Made by a program: the position numbers and the translations under genes. A DNA stretch of 64,000 nt from Curtobacterium sp. MCBA15_009 (GTDB taxonomy: Bacteria > Actinomycetota > Actinomycetes > Actinomycetales > Microbacteriaceae), in the NCBI RefSeq assembly GCF_001864895.1, contig NZ_MJGO01000023.1, positions 422,002 through 486,001 on the forward strand, read 5' to 3'. Position 1 is the stretch's first letter. The number at the start of each line of letters is the position of its first letter. Below, in pieces: positions 52,615 to 61,211 of the stretch. Below the pieces are notes generated by a model. It did no database searches and was not told the DNA's origin. It saw nothing but the letters and a program-made list of their open reading frames with translations.

Positions 52615-54348
52615 TCAGTCAAGAATCGTTGGATCCGAGAAGAATTTCTGCAGCTCGACCCTCAAGGGACCATCGCAAACGTAGAGATAGGCGCCGCGAA
52701 CTCCTCGCGACAGAAGGACAGAGTAGATGTTTGAAACAAAATTCAGTAAATCGGATTCCTCATAAACAATTCCCAACCGTAAGTTATTTTCCATACCTTT
52801 TTTGTCGAAGTAGTGCGACCTATCGAAACCGATGCGCTGAGATCCGGGGTCGAACCGTAAGTCCGGCCCGACGATCACGCCGACATAGTTGAGGTCGTAT
52901 CCCTGCACGGTGTGGATCGAGCCGACCTGATCAACGGCACCAGGGGAGTTGATCCAGTCCGTCTGTGTCTGGTTCCACTGCAGCTCGCGACCGTCGATCT
53001 CGATGTCGATGGCGCTCTTGTCATGCTTGCTCTTCCACTCCCACGCGTACCCGGCGACGAGCCTTGAGAGGCCCACTTCGTCGTCGCGCGCCCGGATGGC
53101 ATCATGCATCTCCCCCAGGTCGTCGAACATACGGAACTCGTAGTCGCCAAATGTCCGTGGCTCCGGCGACTCTCCTCGCATGACAGCGCGGACGTAGGAG
53201 ACGTAGTCGGCCCCGCCTTGCACGCGCATCTGGGTGAAGAGCCGGTAGTACCGATCGTGCTGCCTCGCCTCTCTCACGAGGCCCGCCTGCAGTTCCTGCG
53301 GCAGATCCGCTGGGCGTACGCTCTGCTCTGAGTCAAGGAGGAAGATCTGGTGTCTGCTCCGGTCTCGGATCCAGTCGAGCTGGGTGTAGTGGTCAGCATC
53401 AGCGCCGAAGAGCTGCTCATTGATCTCGCCGAAGCTCTTATTCTGCGGCCCCGACGCTTGGTTCGCGCGGTGGTTCAGACGGTGCGACTCGTCAACAACC
53501 AGCAGGTCCCACTTCTCAGCACTCTTCCCCACCTCGAACGGGGTGAGCACCATGGTCTTCTCGAGGCCAGGGGTCTTGCGGAACACGCGCTTCAGAGAAG
53601 CGCGGAGCGCCTGCTGCGGGATGACTAGGCCGACGCGGAAGTCAGTCAGGCGCTCACGGTTCTCCTCGGTGAAGTAGTCCGAGAACATCGAGTCCCCGTC
53701 CACCTCGTCGATCCCGACGCCGTTCGCGATGTCGCGGAGCAACTTGAGCAGGTAGACGGCCACGATCGTCTTGCCTGTCCCCGGGTCGCCCTGCACGACG
53801 ATCGTGCTGCCGGCGCCCGTTGATAGGTCGTCGAACAACCCCTCGAGGATGTCCTCCATCACGACGGCCTGATCACGGTTGAGCGCCTTGAATGGGGAGA
53901 GTTTGAACAGCTCGCTGTTCTCGATTTCGGCGATGCTGCGTGTGAAGAGCTTCTGCTCGCGCAGCGCTTCGAAGATCTCCTCGAAGGTCTCTCGGTACCG
54001 CGCACGGTCGTAGTAGTCCGCATTGACGACACCCTTGTTGCTGTTGAGGACGGTGTACTTGTCGTCTCCAGCGAACAGTCCGATCAGCTGCGACTCCAGG
54101 TCCAGGCACACGGACTTGTTGAAGGTGCTGTCGAGTACTAGGCGCACGGCCTTCAACGACCGTCGTTCTGCGGAATCGAGGTGCTGCCGCATGCGTGAGG
54201 CAATGTTGAGCGTCTCGCCGACGTAGACACGCTTGCCGTCGTCGAGGATGTACACGACGGGCCAGTTCAGGAACCGAGGGTCCTCTTCGCGCCACAGCCG
54301 CAGATGCCGCTCGTTGAACGGGAGCTGTGCGATGTCAAAGCTGGTCAT
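52615..54348 (-). CDS. GIY-YIG nuclease / DUF2075 ATPase fusion
   Basis: 577-residue protein. The first 100 residues contain a GIY-YIG endonuclease-like domain (VVYILDDGKRVYVGETLNIASRMRQHL near residue 27). From about 165 onward is a DUF2075/SF1-like ATPase: IVVQGDPGTGKTIVAVYLL, WDLLVVDESHRLNHRANQ near 295 and GSIHTVQGYDLNYVGVIVG near 480. The GIY-YIG part keeps the YxGET core but its full set of catalytic residues was not verified. ATG 54348 lies inside the end of the MazG-like gene, a 14-base overlap, so the two form a coupled pair. Similar pairs occur in defence islands; the role is inferred. Confidence 0.8.
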   Translation of the reverse strand: MTSFDIAQLPFNERHLRLWREEDPRFLNWPVVYILDDGKRVYVGETLNIASRMRQHLDSAERRSLKAVRLVLDSTFNKSVCLDLESQLIGLFAGDDKYTVLNSNKGVVNADYYDRARYRETFEEIFEALREQKLFTRSIAEIENSELFKLSPFKALNRDQAVVMEDILEGLFDDLSTGAGSTIVVQGDPGTGKTIVAVYLLKLLRDIANGVGIDEVDGDSMFSDYFTEENRERLTDFRVGLVIPQQALRASLKRVFRKTPGLEKTMVLTPFEVGKSAEKWDLLVVDESHRLNHRANQASGPQNKSFGEINEQLFGADADHYTQLDWIRDRSRHQIFLLDSEQSVRPADLPQELQAGLVREARQHDRYYRLFTQMRVQGGADYVSYVRAVMRGESPEPRTFGDYEFRMFDDLGEMHDAIRARDDEVGLSRLVAGYAWEWKSKHDKSAIDIEIDGRELQWNQTQTDWINSPGAVDQVGSIHTVQGYDLNYVGVIVGPDLRFDPGSQRIGFDRSHYFDKKGMENNLRLGIVYEESDLLNFVSNIYSVLLSRGVRGAYLYVCDGPLRVELQKFFSDPTILD

Positions 54349-54655
54349 ACTTCGTGCTTCGTCCTCGGGCCTGATCGATTGGGTACTTGTCCCGAGTGAG
54401 GGCGAGTTTCTCGCGAATGATCTCTGCGGGATCGGAGCCGAGTCGATCGGCGAGTAGGTGGCAGTAGGTGAGGACGTCGGCGAGTTCGAGACGGACGCGC
54501 GCCACATCGGCCTCAGACGTCCACTGGAAACACTCGAGCAGTTCCCCTGCCTCGATCGAGATGCTCTTCGCCAGGTTCTCCGGCGAGTGGAATTGAGCCC
54601 AGTCGCGGTCCGCCACGAACTCACGGAGTTCCTCGCGTAGCCCTTCATCCGCCAT
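54335..54655 (-). CDS. MazG-like nucleotide pyrophosphohydrolase
   Basis: 106-residue all-alpha pyrophosphohydrolase of the MazG/dCTPase (iMazG, RS21-C6-like) type, which converts NTPs or dNTPs to monophosphates with Mg. SIEAGELLECFQWTSEADVARVRLELADVLTYCHLLADRLG shows the E-x2-E and later E-x2-D metal-binding pattern. A minus-strand TAGCGT lies six bases before the ATG (leaderless). Because it is coupled to the GIY-YIG/DUF2075 gene, it may deplete or clean nucleotides during phage infection, which is inference. Confidence 0.85.
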   Translation of the reverse strand: MADEGLREELREFVADRDWAQFHSPENLAKSISIEAGELLECFQWTSEADVARVRLELADVLTYCHLLADRLGSDPAEIIREKLALTRDKYPIDQARGRSTKYDQL

Positions 54656-54851
54656 GTCCGCACGCTAGCAGGCCAGCGAAGATTGCCCCGAACCAAGTCC
54701 CACTGACGCGATGTGAACCGGGCTCCGTGGGCGGCAAGCGTCCGCCGAGAGCACGGAGTCAAGCAAGAGTTTCGCAAGGTCCGCGGTTCATGCGACGATG
54801 TCGACCAACACCGCGTACCCGAGCGCGGCTCACGCAAGAGGACAACCGAAC

Positions 54852-56056
54852 ATGACCGAACCCGACGCTGCCGACGTGACCCTCGAAGCCGAGGTCCCCG
54901 AGGAAGACGTGACTCGGAACATCGCGAAGGCCGTGACCGGCCGTCGTGCCCTCGCCCGGCAGTACATGAAGTGGCTCCGCCGTCGAAACCCTTCGGCCAC
55001 CCCCGCCGACATCGTTCAGATGCTCGAACGCCACTACACGACCTCGATCACGACGGCAGGGGCCGCGATCACGGTGGGATAGATCGCGGCGGACATCGCG
55101 ATTGCCTCGATTCCTGTTGCGGGCCCGGCCGTCGCCGGAGCGAAGAGCGCGGGCGCGCAGGCCGCGAAGGCCGGCACGAAGGGCGCGATGAAGGTGGCCG
55201 CGAAGAACCTCGCAAAGAACGCCGCTCAGACCGGCGCGCAGCCGTACGACTACTTCCGGCCGGAGACCAGCAGCTGCAGTTCGAGATCACGGCAGTCTTC
55301 GGTCTCGCGCTTGCCGACCTCCACGCCATGGACCTCGATGAGGACCAGGCGCAGGCGCTGATCCTCGGCCTCACCAACGAGCGAGTGAGTCAGCAGCAGA
55401 TTGCTGCGATGGCGAATGACGTCGCTGAGGTCTCAGCGGGCGGCACGGTGGGCACCGGTCAGGCGATCGCTGCAGGTCGAGACGATTGGTCCCACTGGGC
55501 CTCGACGCTGTCCAACGCGTTGCCGGGTGGCGCCGCCCAGAGCCTCGTCCGCACGATCCAGACCGGCGAGCTCGACCCGATCCGCGAGGGGATGACCGGC
55601 AAGCAGCGCGCGACAGTCGAGTACGGCGTCGGCGCGGTGACAGGCGGAGTAGCCCGTTTCGTGTTCGGCCGCGACGTCGTGAAGTCATCCCGCGCCGCTT
55701 TCCCCGAAGCGCCGGAGACGTTCCCGGAGCACCTCACGATCTCGGCCGATACCGACTCCGAAGAAGCGGCTTCCGAGAATCGTGCTCTGGCGGCGTTGGA
55801 AGATGCTGCCCGGTCGACCGGTAGTTGGGTGAGCGGGGCTGCTGGAGCAGTCGGTACCGATGTTTCCGGTGCGGCGCGCACCGCCACGCGAGTCTTCCGG
55901 CGAGTCGATCTAGACGGCGACGGGGTGCCCGATGAAGCGCAGGCACTCACTGCGGCGAAGCAGGTCGGCGGCCGGGTGGCCGGAGCTGCCGATGCGGTGG
56001 GCGGCAAGGTCGTTGACCTCTTCCGCTCGCGCAAGTCCTCGACTCCCGGCGAGTGA
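54852..56056 (+). pseudogene. Decayed gene for a hydrophobic protein of unknown function
   Basis: The first part (54852-55082) reads TEPDAADVTLEAEVPEEDVTRNIAKAV, then a helical region with YMKWLRRRNP, and hits a TAG at 55080. The same frame goes on after the stop with sensible sequence (IAADIAIASIPVAGPAVAGAKSAGAQAAKAG) up to about 55250. A one-base shift then moves to another frame, GDQQLQFEITAVFGLALADLHAMDLDEDQAQAL, which stays open to 56056 and ends FRSRKSSTPGE. One nonsense change and one frameshift therefore break a protein of about 400 residues. An AGAGGA ribosome site precedes the ATG. The family name is unknown to me. Confidence 0.75.
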
Positions 56057-56167
56057 GCCCTTGAAAGAACTCCCGACAGGAGCCGAGCAGTAGCAGCGGC
56101 CGACTGACGGACGAGAGGCGCGGCACCACCCGGCACCGCGCCTCCCGTCCATGACCACGTCAGCAAC

Positions 56168-57100
56168 TCACCAAGTGAGCACAAACCGCCCCCGCGTCCC
56201 GCCAGCCTCCAACCGCTCATGCGCCTCCACAGCCCGAGCAGCTGGCAGCACCTCGGCGACCCGCGGCGTCACCGTCCCGCTCTCGACCGCGTGCCGCAGG
56301 TGCTCGAGCTTGTCGAACGACCGGTACTCCGAGAACACCATCACCTGCACGAACTCGATCCCCCGAGCTCCGTTGCCCTCCCAGCCCCGCACGTCGAAGA
56401 ACACGCCGCCGTCGCGAACAGCGTCTACCACCGAGTCCCGCTGCACCGCAGCATCGGCGAGCGCATCGACCCCGTCCGGCACGAGCTCGCGCACCGCGGC
56501 AGCGAACCCGTCACCGCGAGGCACGATGTGGTCCGGCCCGAGCGACCGGACCAGCGCCTCGTCCTTCTCAGCTGCGTCCGCGATCACGGTCAGCCCGGCG
56601 GCCTTCGCCAGCTGTACCACGTAGTTCCCGAGCAGCCCCGCGGCTCCGGTCACGGCGAGCGTCTGCCCCGGCGCGAGCGAGGCGTGCGACAGGATCTGCA
56701 GCGCCGTCAGCCCGTTCATCGGCACCGTCGCCGCTTCCTCCACCGAGGTCCCCCGCGGGATGCGCGTGAACGACCCCACCGGCGCCACGAGCTCCTGCAC
56801 GTAGGCCCCGCCGTGCGCACTGAGCGGCAACGCCATCGCCATGACCTCGTCGCCGATCTCCCACCCGGACACGTCGGGCCCGACCTCGTCGATGACGCCG
56901 GCGGCGTCCATGCCCGGCACGTACGGCGGCGAGGCCTCGGAACTGTCGCGCTGGCCCGCCCGCACTGCGGTGTCGGTCGGGTTCACAGCGAACGCCTGCA
57001 CCCGGATCCGCACGGATCCGGCTCCAGCGTGCGGCTCCGGCACCTCGTGGGCGGCGAGGGCCTCCGGCCCTCCGAACGTTTCGACTCCGATGACCTGCAT
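56168..57100 (-). CDS. Zinc-independent quinone/NADP-dependent oxidoreductase (MDR family)
   Basis: 310-residue medium-chain dehydrogenase/reductase of the quinone oxidoreductase type. The N-terminal GroES-like domain has VNPTDTAVRAGQR and YVPGMDAAGVIDEVGPDVSGW near residue 62; the NADP-binding Rossmann fold starts at GQTLAVTGAAGLLGNYVVQLAKAAG near 145. The structural and catalytic zinc cysteines of alcohol dehydrogenases are absent. It probably reduces quinones, enones or similar toxic carbonyls with NADPH. TAGACC, then GGGAGG, directly precede the ATG. It stands alone on its strand. Confidence 0.9.
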   Translation of the reverse strand: MQVIGVETFGGPEALAAHEVPEPHAGAGSVRIRVQAFAVNPTDTAVRAGQRDSSEASPPYVPGMDAAGVIDEVGPDVSGWEIGDEVMAMALPLSAHGGAYVQELVAPVGSFTRIPRGTSVEEAATVPMNGLTALQILSHASLAPGQTLAVTGAAGLLGNYVVQLAKAAGLTVIADAAEKDEALVRSLGPDHIVPRGDGFAAAVRELVPDGVDALADAAVQRDSVVDAVRDGGVFFDVRGWEGNGARGIEFVQVMVFSEYRSFDKLEHLRHAVESGTVTPRVAEVLPAARAVEAHERLEAGGTRGRFVLTW

Positions 57101-57165
57101 CCTCCCGGTCTACGCGCCGGTTGCTTGACGCAACCTGACGCGACCACCCCCACGGCCTGGAGGCC

Positions 57166-57405
57166 ATGCACCACCCCGCCCCGCGCCTCCCGCCCGTCAG
57201 GGGGTGCGGTCCACGGCACGTGGTGCGCCATGTTGCTCCGAGTGTCCCGACGAGCTCCTCACCCGGTCCGACGGTCCGGGGATTCGCCGAGGAGCTGACC
57301 GCTCTCCGCCGACCCGCTCGCGACGTCCTCGAGGGCACCCGCCAGGAGCCATGGCAGGACTTCAGGCAGTTCCGCATCGACATCGACGAGGCCGCCCAGA
57401 CCTGA
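57166..57405 (+). CDS. Doubtful small ORF, possibly a gene remnant
   Basis: 79-codon frame. The N-terminal half looks like random GC-rich translation, but the C-terminal half (VRGFAEELTALRRPARDVLEGTRQEPWQDFRQFRIDIDEAAQT) has natural composition and strong third-position GC, as if it were the end of a truncated gene. GGAGG precedes the ATG. Not recognised. The surrounding 57101-57661 has no other gene candidate. Confidence 0.3.
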   Translation: MHHPAPRLPPVRGCGPRHVVRHVAPSVPTSSSPGPTVRGFAEELTALRRPARDVLEGTRQEPWQDFRQFRIDIDEAAQT

Positions 57406-57502
57406 ACGCTCGTCCGCCCGCATGCCGAGCCGGCCTCCTGACGCGACGGCGTGCTGCATGATCCCGACGACGGTCCGGGATGCGGCCGCAGTACTGAGAC
57501 GT

Positions 57503-57550
57503 TGACGGTTCCGGTTCACGATCCCCGACGATCGCGAACCAGAACCGTCA
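57503..57550. repeat. 47-bp dispersed palindrome, copy C
   Basis: TGACGGTTCCGGTTC (57503-57517) pairs with GAACCAGAACCGTCA (57536-57550) with one mismatch in 15. Same core and spacing as copies at 19025 and 20723. It lies in the gap upstream of the ABC transporter operon. Confidence 0.75.
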
Positions 57551-57661
57551 CCGGCCGAAAACCGAACCACCTCCCCCGCCAGCACCATCCCCCGATCGGA
57601 CGATGCAGAGACCACCGCCCCGGTCGATCCCCCACGGCCGCCCCGCCGCGAAGCTTGACCC

Positions 57662-58501
57662 ATGCCCGACTCCCCCGCCATCGAGGTCCACCACCTCGGC
57701 AAGCAGTACCCCACCGGCAAGCAGGCCGTGGACGACGTCTCCTTCACGGTCCAGCCCGGTGAGACCTTCGCGCTCCTCGGCCCGAACGGCGCCGGCAAGT
57801 CCACGACGGTCGAGATCCTCGAAGGCCACCGTTCCCGCACCGCCGGCGAGGTCCGCGTCCTCGGCCACGACCCCGCTCGGACCAGCCGCAGCCACAACGC
57901 ACGCATCGGCATCGTCCTGCAGACCAGCGCCGAGTCCCCGAACGTCACCGTCGCCGAGCAGCTGCACCACTTCGCGGGGCTGTACCCGGAGCACCGCGAC
58001 GTGGACGACCTCATCGCAGCGGTCGGGCTCACGGAGCAGCGCACCACCCGCATCAGCCGGCTGTCCGGCGGCCAGCGGCGCCGCGTCGACGTCGCCCTCG
58101 GGATCGTCGGCCGCCCCGAGGTCCTGTTCCTCGACGAACCGACCACGGGCTTCGACCCGGAGTCCCGCCGCCGGTTCTGGGACCTACTGCGTCAGGTGCA
58201 GGCCGAGGGCACGACGATCCTGCTCACCACGCACTACCTCGACGAAGCCGCACACCTCGCCGACCGCGCCGCGGTGATCGCCGACGGCACGCTGCTCGAC
58301 GTCGCTCCGATCGACGACATCGGAGGCACCGCGGCCCGCACGCCCCGGGTGCGCTGGCGCGACGACGCCGGCGCGCACCACGACGAGCGCACGACGGATC
58401 CGACGGCCTTCATCCGCAGCAGTACCGCGGTCATGCACGACCTCGAGGTCGTCCGCCCGTCCCTCGAGGACGTCTACCTCGACATGGTGGGCACGAAGTG
58501 A
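57662..58501 (+). CDS. ABC-2 type exporter, ATP-binding subunit
   Basis: 279-residue ABC ATPase. Walker A LLGPNGAGKSTTVEIL near residue 38, Q-loop IGIVLQTSAE near 83, signature RLSGGQRRRVDVAL near 136, Walker B VLFLDEPTTGFDP near 155, and the switch His in TTHYLDEA near 190. The C-terminal extension of 60 residues is typical of ABC-2 drug or antibiotic exporters. It pairs with the permease that follows in a GTGA overlap and with a downstream two-component system, so the operon may respond to a cell-envelope or antibiotic stress. The ATG follows AAGCTT by five bases. Confidence 0.93.
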   Translation: MPDSPAIEVHHLGKQYPTGKQAVDDVSFTVQPGETFALLGPNGAGKSTTVEILEGHRSRTAGEVRVLGHDPARTSRSHNARIGIVLQTSAESPNVTVAEQLHHFAGLYPEHRDVDDLIAAVGLTEQRTTRISRLSGGQRRRVDVALGIVGRPEVLFLDEPTTGFDPESRRRFWDLLRQVQAEGTTILLTTHYLDEAAHLADRAAVIADGTLLDVAPIDDIGGTAARTPRVRWRDDAGAHHDERTTDPTAFIRSSTAVMHDLEVVRPSLEDVYLDMVGTK

Positions 58502-59307
58502 GGACAGCGACCAGCCGCATCGCGTACGAGCTCCGTTCCTCGTTCCGCTCCCCCGACGCGGTCTTCTTCACGTTCCTGTTCCCGGTCGTCATGCTGGCGC
58601 TGTTCTCGGTGGCCTTCGCCGACGCCGACCCGATCCGCGCCGTCGCGACGGACGGCCGCCCGGTCGACGTCGACTACGCCACCTACTACCTGCCCGGACT
58701 CGTCGCGACGGCGATCCTGCTCTCGGGCACGCAGGCCCTGGGCGTCGACATCGCGACGGAGCGCAGCGACGGCACGCTCAAGCGTCTCGGCGGCACTCCC
58801 CTGCCAGTCCTCAGCTACTTCGTCGGCAAGGTCGGCATGGTCGTCGTCTCGACGGTCGCGCAGATCGTCCTGCTGCTCGGCGTCGCGAGCCTGGTGTTCG
58901 GCGTCGCGCTGCCGACCGACGCGGGCGACTGGGGCGTCTTCGCCGGCGTGGTGCTCCTCGGCATCGCCACGAGCTGTGTCCTCGGCGTCGCGATCTCGGC
59001 GCTCCCCCGCGAGGGTCGCCGCGCCACCGCCACGATCGTCCCCGTCGTCCTCGTGCTCCAGTTCATCTCCGGTGTCTACCTCCCCTTCCAACAACTGCCC
59101 GCCTGGCTGCAGGACGTCGCGTCCGTCTTCCCCCTGCGGTGGATGGCATCCGGCATGCGGTCCGTCTTCCTGCCGTCGGGGTTCGCGTCGGCCGAGCCGG
59201 GAGGCGCGTGGCACCTCGGCACGGGAACGCTCGTCCTGGCAGTGTGGCTGGTCCTGGGCACGGTGGCCTGCCTGCTCACGTTCCGGTGGAATCGCAGGGA
59301 CGCGTGA
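58498..59307 (+). CDS. ABC-2 type exporter, permease subunit
   Basis: 269-residue ABC-2 membrane protein with six predicted helices. Helix 1 is DAVFFTFLFPVVMLALFSVAFA; the large external loop has the substrate-facing segment DVDYATYYLPGLVATAILLSG; GTLKRLGGTPLP near residue 88 is the coupling region seen in this family; and FISGVYLPFQQLPAWLQDVASVFPLRWMASGMR near 190 is the conserved loop before the last helix. It would form the channel for the ATPase encoded upstream. The GTG start overlaps the ATPase stop by four bases, and its own stop overlaps a GTG that is in frame with the histidine kinase. Confidence 0.9.
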   Translation: MRTATSRIAYELRSSFRSPDAVFFTFLFPVVMLALFSVAFADADPIRAVATDGRPVDVDYATYYLPGLVATAILLSGTQALGVDIATERSDGTLKRLGGTPLPVLSYFVGKVGMVVVSTVAQIVLLLGVASLVFGVALPTDAGDWGVFAGVVLLGIATSCVLGVAISALPREGRRATATIVPVVLVLQFISGVYLPFQQLPAWLQDVASVFPLRWMASGMRSVFLPSGFASAEPGGAWHLGTGTLVLAVWLVLGTVACLLTFRWNRRDA

Positions 59308-59360
59308 CGGCCCCTGTGGAGAACCCGCTGCGCGGCTCCGGAGGATGGGATGCTGGGGTC

Positions 59361-60566
59361 ATGGACCCGATCACCGCGCACCGGAACCGGGGTCTGCACG
59401 TCGCCGTCGGTGTCACGATCGGGGTCGTCGCGGCGATCGCGGCCTTCGCCTGGTCCCCGTGGCCGACGCGGTTGCCCGCGTTCGCGATGCTCGCCGTCCT
59501 CGTCCTCGCGTACGGTGCGTTCGGCTGGCGTGGCTACGACGTCCGCCGTGCCGCGGCCGGGTTCCTCCCGCTGCTGGTCCTGTCGGCGCTCGTGCTGCCC
59601 GCGGTGGTGCCGAGCGCGGCGTTCGTCCAGTGCGTCCTCTTCCCCGTCGCGTGGAGCCAGGTCGAGCGGGTGCGGACCGCGGTCGCCCTCTCCCTCGCGA
59701 TCGGCGTCGCGGCTGCGGTCGGCCTGCAGATCGCGTCGGGGCCCAGTGCCCTCGGCAGCACCCTGCTCATCGAGGGCATCAGCGTCGCCGGTGCGTGCGC
59801 CCTCGGCCTCTGGATCACGCGCATCGCACGGCTCTCCGACGACCGACGCCGACTCATCGAGGAACTCCGGACGGCGCAGGACTCCCTCGCCGAGGCCCAC
59901 CGCGCCGCCGGTGTCACGAGCGAGCGGGAGCGCCTCGCCCGCGAGCTCCACGACACGGTCGCGCAGGACCTCGCCGGGATCGTCATGCTCACCGAACGGG
60001 CCCGTGGCGACCTCGCCGCCGGGCACCTCGACCGGCTCGGCGAACGGCTCACGGTCCTCGAGGAGTCCGCCCGCCTCGCGCTCGAGGGATCGCGGACCCT
60101 GGTCGCGGCCGGAGCGGCCGGCATCGTGAGCGACGGACTGGCTGCCGCCCTCCACCGGCTCGGCGAGCGGTTCACCCGTGAGACCAACGTCTCGGTCGTC
60201 GTGGACGCCGTCGACGATCCGCTCGGTCGCGACGCGCAGGTGGTGCTGCTCCGTACCGCGCAAGAGGCACTCGCCAACGTCCGGTCGCACGCCCGCGCGA
60301 CGTCGGCGCGGGTGACCCTGCGCGTCACCGCGGACGACGCTCGACTGACGGTCGCCGATGACGGCGTCGGCTTCGATCCCTCGGTGCCGAGCGCTGGTCA
60401 CGGTCTCCGCGGTCTGCGCGAGCGGCTCGCCCTCGCCGACGGCACCTGCACGGTCACGAGCGAGCCCGGGCGGGGCACGGTCCTCGAGGTCACACTGCCC
60501 GTCGCTCGGACCGGCACGGACTCTGCGCACCCGGTGGCGCTCGCCTTGGCAGGGGTGCTGCGGTGA
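59361..60566 (+). CDS. Sensor histidine kinase (HisKA_3, NarL-type)
   Basis: 401-residue membrane histidine kinase. About five or six helices fill residues 10-155 with no large external sensor domain, suggesting it senses in the membrane. The dimerisation/phosphoacceptor helix reads ERERLARELHDTVAQDLAGIVML near residue 200 with the phosphorylated His. The ATPase part contains RTAQEALANVRSHARA (N box) near 300, VADDGVGFDP and GHGLRGLRERLALADG (G boxes). ATG 59361 is preceded by GATGCT; GTG 59304, overlapping the permease stop, is an alternative that adds 19 residues. It is paired with the LuxR regulator that follows. Confidence 0.9.
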   Translation: MDPITAHRNRGLHVAVGVTIGVVAAIAAFAWSPWPTRLPAFAMLAVLVLAYGAFGWRGYDVRRAAAGFLPLLVLSALVLPAVVPSAAFVQCVLFPVAWSQVERVRTAVALSLAIGVAAAVGLQIASGPSALGSTLLIEGISVAGACALGLWITRIARLSDDRRRLIEELRTAQDSLAEAHRAAGVTSERERLARELHDTVAQDLAGIVMLTERARGDLAAGHLDRLGERLTVLEESARLALEGSRTLVAAGAAGIVSDGLAAALHRLGERFTRETNVSVVVDAVDDPLGRDAQVVLLRTAQEALANVRSHARATSARVTLRVTADDARLTVADDGVGFDPSVPSAGHGLRGLRERLALADGTCTVTSEPGRGTVLEVTLPVARTGTDSAHPVALALAGVLR

Positions 60567-61189
60567 TCCGCGTCGTCGTCGCGGACGACCACCCGATCGT
60601 CCGTGCCGGCATCGTCGCGCTGCTGCAGACCGCCGCCGACGTCGAGGTCGTCGGCCAGGCGTCGGACGGGCACGCCGCCGTGTCGCTCAGTCTCGCGAAA
60701 CGGCCCGACGTCGTCCTCATGGACCTCCGCATGCCTGGCCTGAACGGCGACCAGGCCACGGCGCAGATCCTCGCCCGCGAGCCGCAGGTGCGGGTCCTCA
60801 TCCTCACCACCTACGAGACCGACGACCAGATCCTCGCGGCAATCGAGGCCGGTGCTGCCGGGTACCTGCTCAAGGCCGCCCCCGAATCGGAGATCCTGGC
60901 GGGCCTCCGCGCCACCGCGCAGGGCGGCACGGCGCTGGCCCCCGCGGCGGCCGCGGCCCTCGTCCGTCGGACCGCCGGCAAGCCCGCTCCCGGCCCGTCG
61001 CTGTCTCCCCGCGAGCTCGACGTCCTGCAACTCGTCGCGCAGGGCAACTCGAACCCGCAGATCGGTCGCACGCTGTTCCTCAGCGAGACCACGGTGAAGA
61101 CGCACCTGGGACACGTGTTCGAGAAGCTCGGGGTGAACGACCGGACCCGCGCGGTGACCCGCGCGATGGAACTCGGCCTCCTCCGCTGA
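60563..61189 (+). CDS. LuxR/NarL-family response regulator
   Basis: 208-residue response regulator. The receiver domain has the acidic pair VVADDHPIV near residue 9 and the phosphorylated Asp in DVVLMDLRMPGLNG near 54, followed by the Thr and Lys switch residues at LTTYE and LLKAA. The C-terminal HTH reads LSPRELDVLQLVAQGNSNPQIGRTLFLSETTVKTHLGHVFEKLG near 150. The GTG overlaps the kinase stop by four bases. It probably activates its own operon including the exporter. Confidence 0.93.
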   Translation: MIRVVVADDHPIVRAGIVALLQTAADVEVVGQASDGHAAVSLSLAKRPDVVLMDLRMPGLNGDQATAQILAREPQVRVLILTTYETDDQILAAIEAGAAGYLLKAAPESEILAGLRATAQGGTALAPAAAAALVRRTAGKPAPGPSLSPRELDVLQLVAQGNSNPQIGRTLFLSETTVKTHLGHVFEKLGVNDRTRAVTRAMELGLLR

Positions 61190-61211
61190 TCCGTCGCGCG
61201 GCGTCGCCCGA

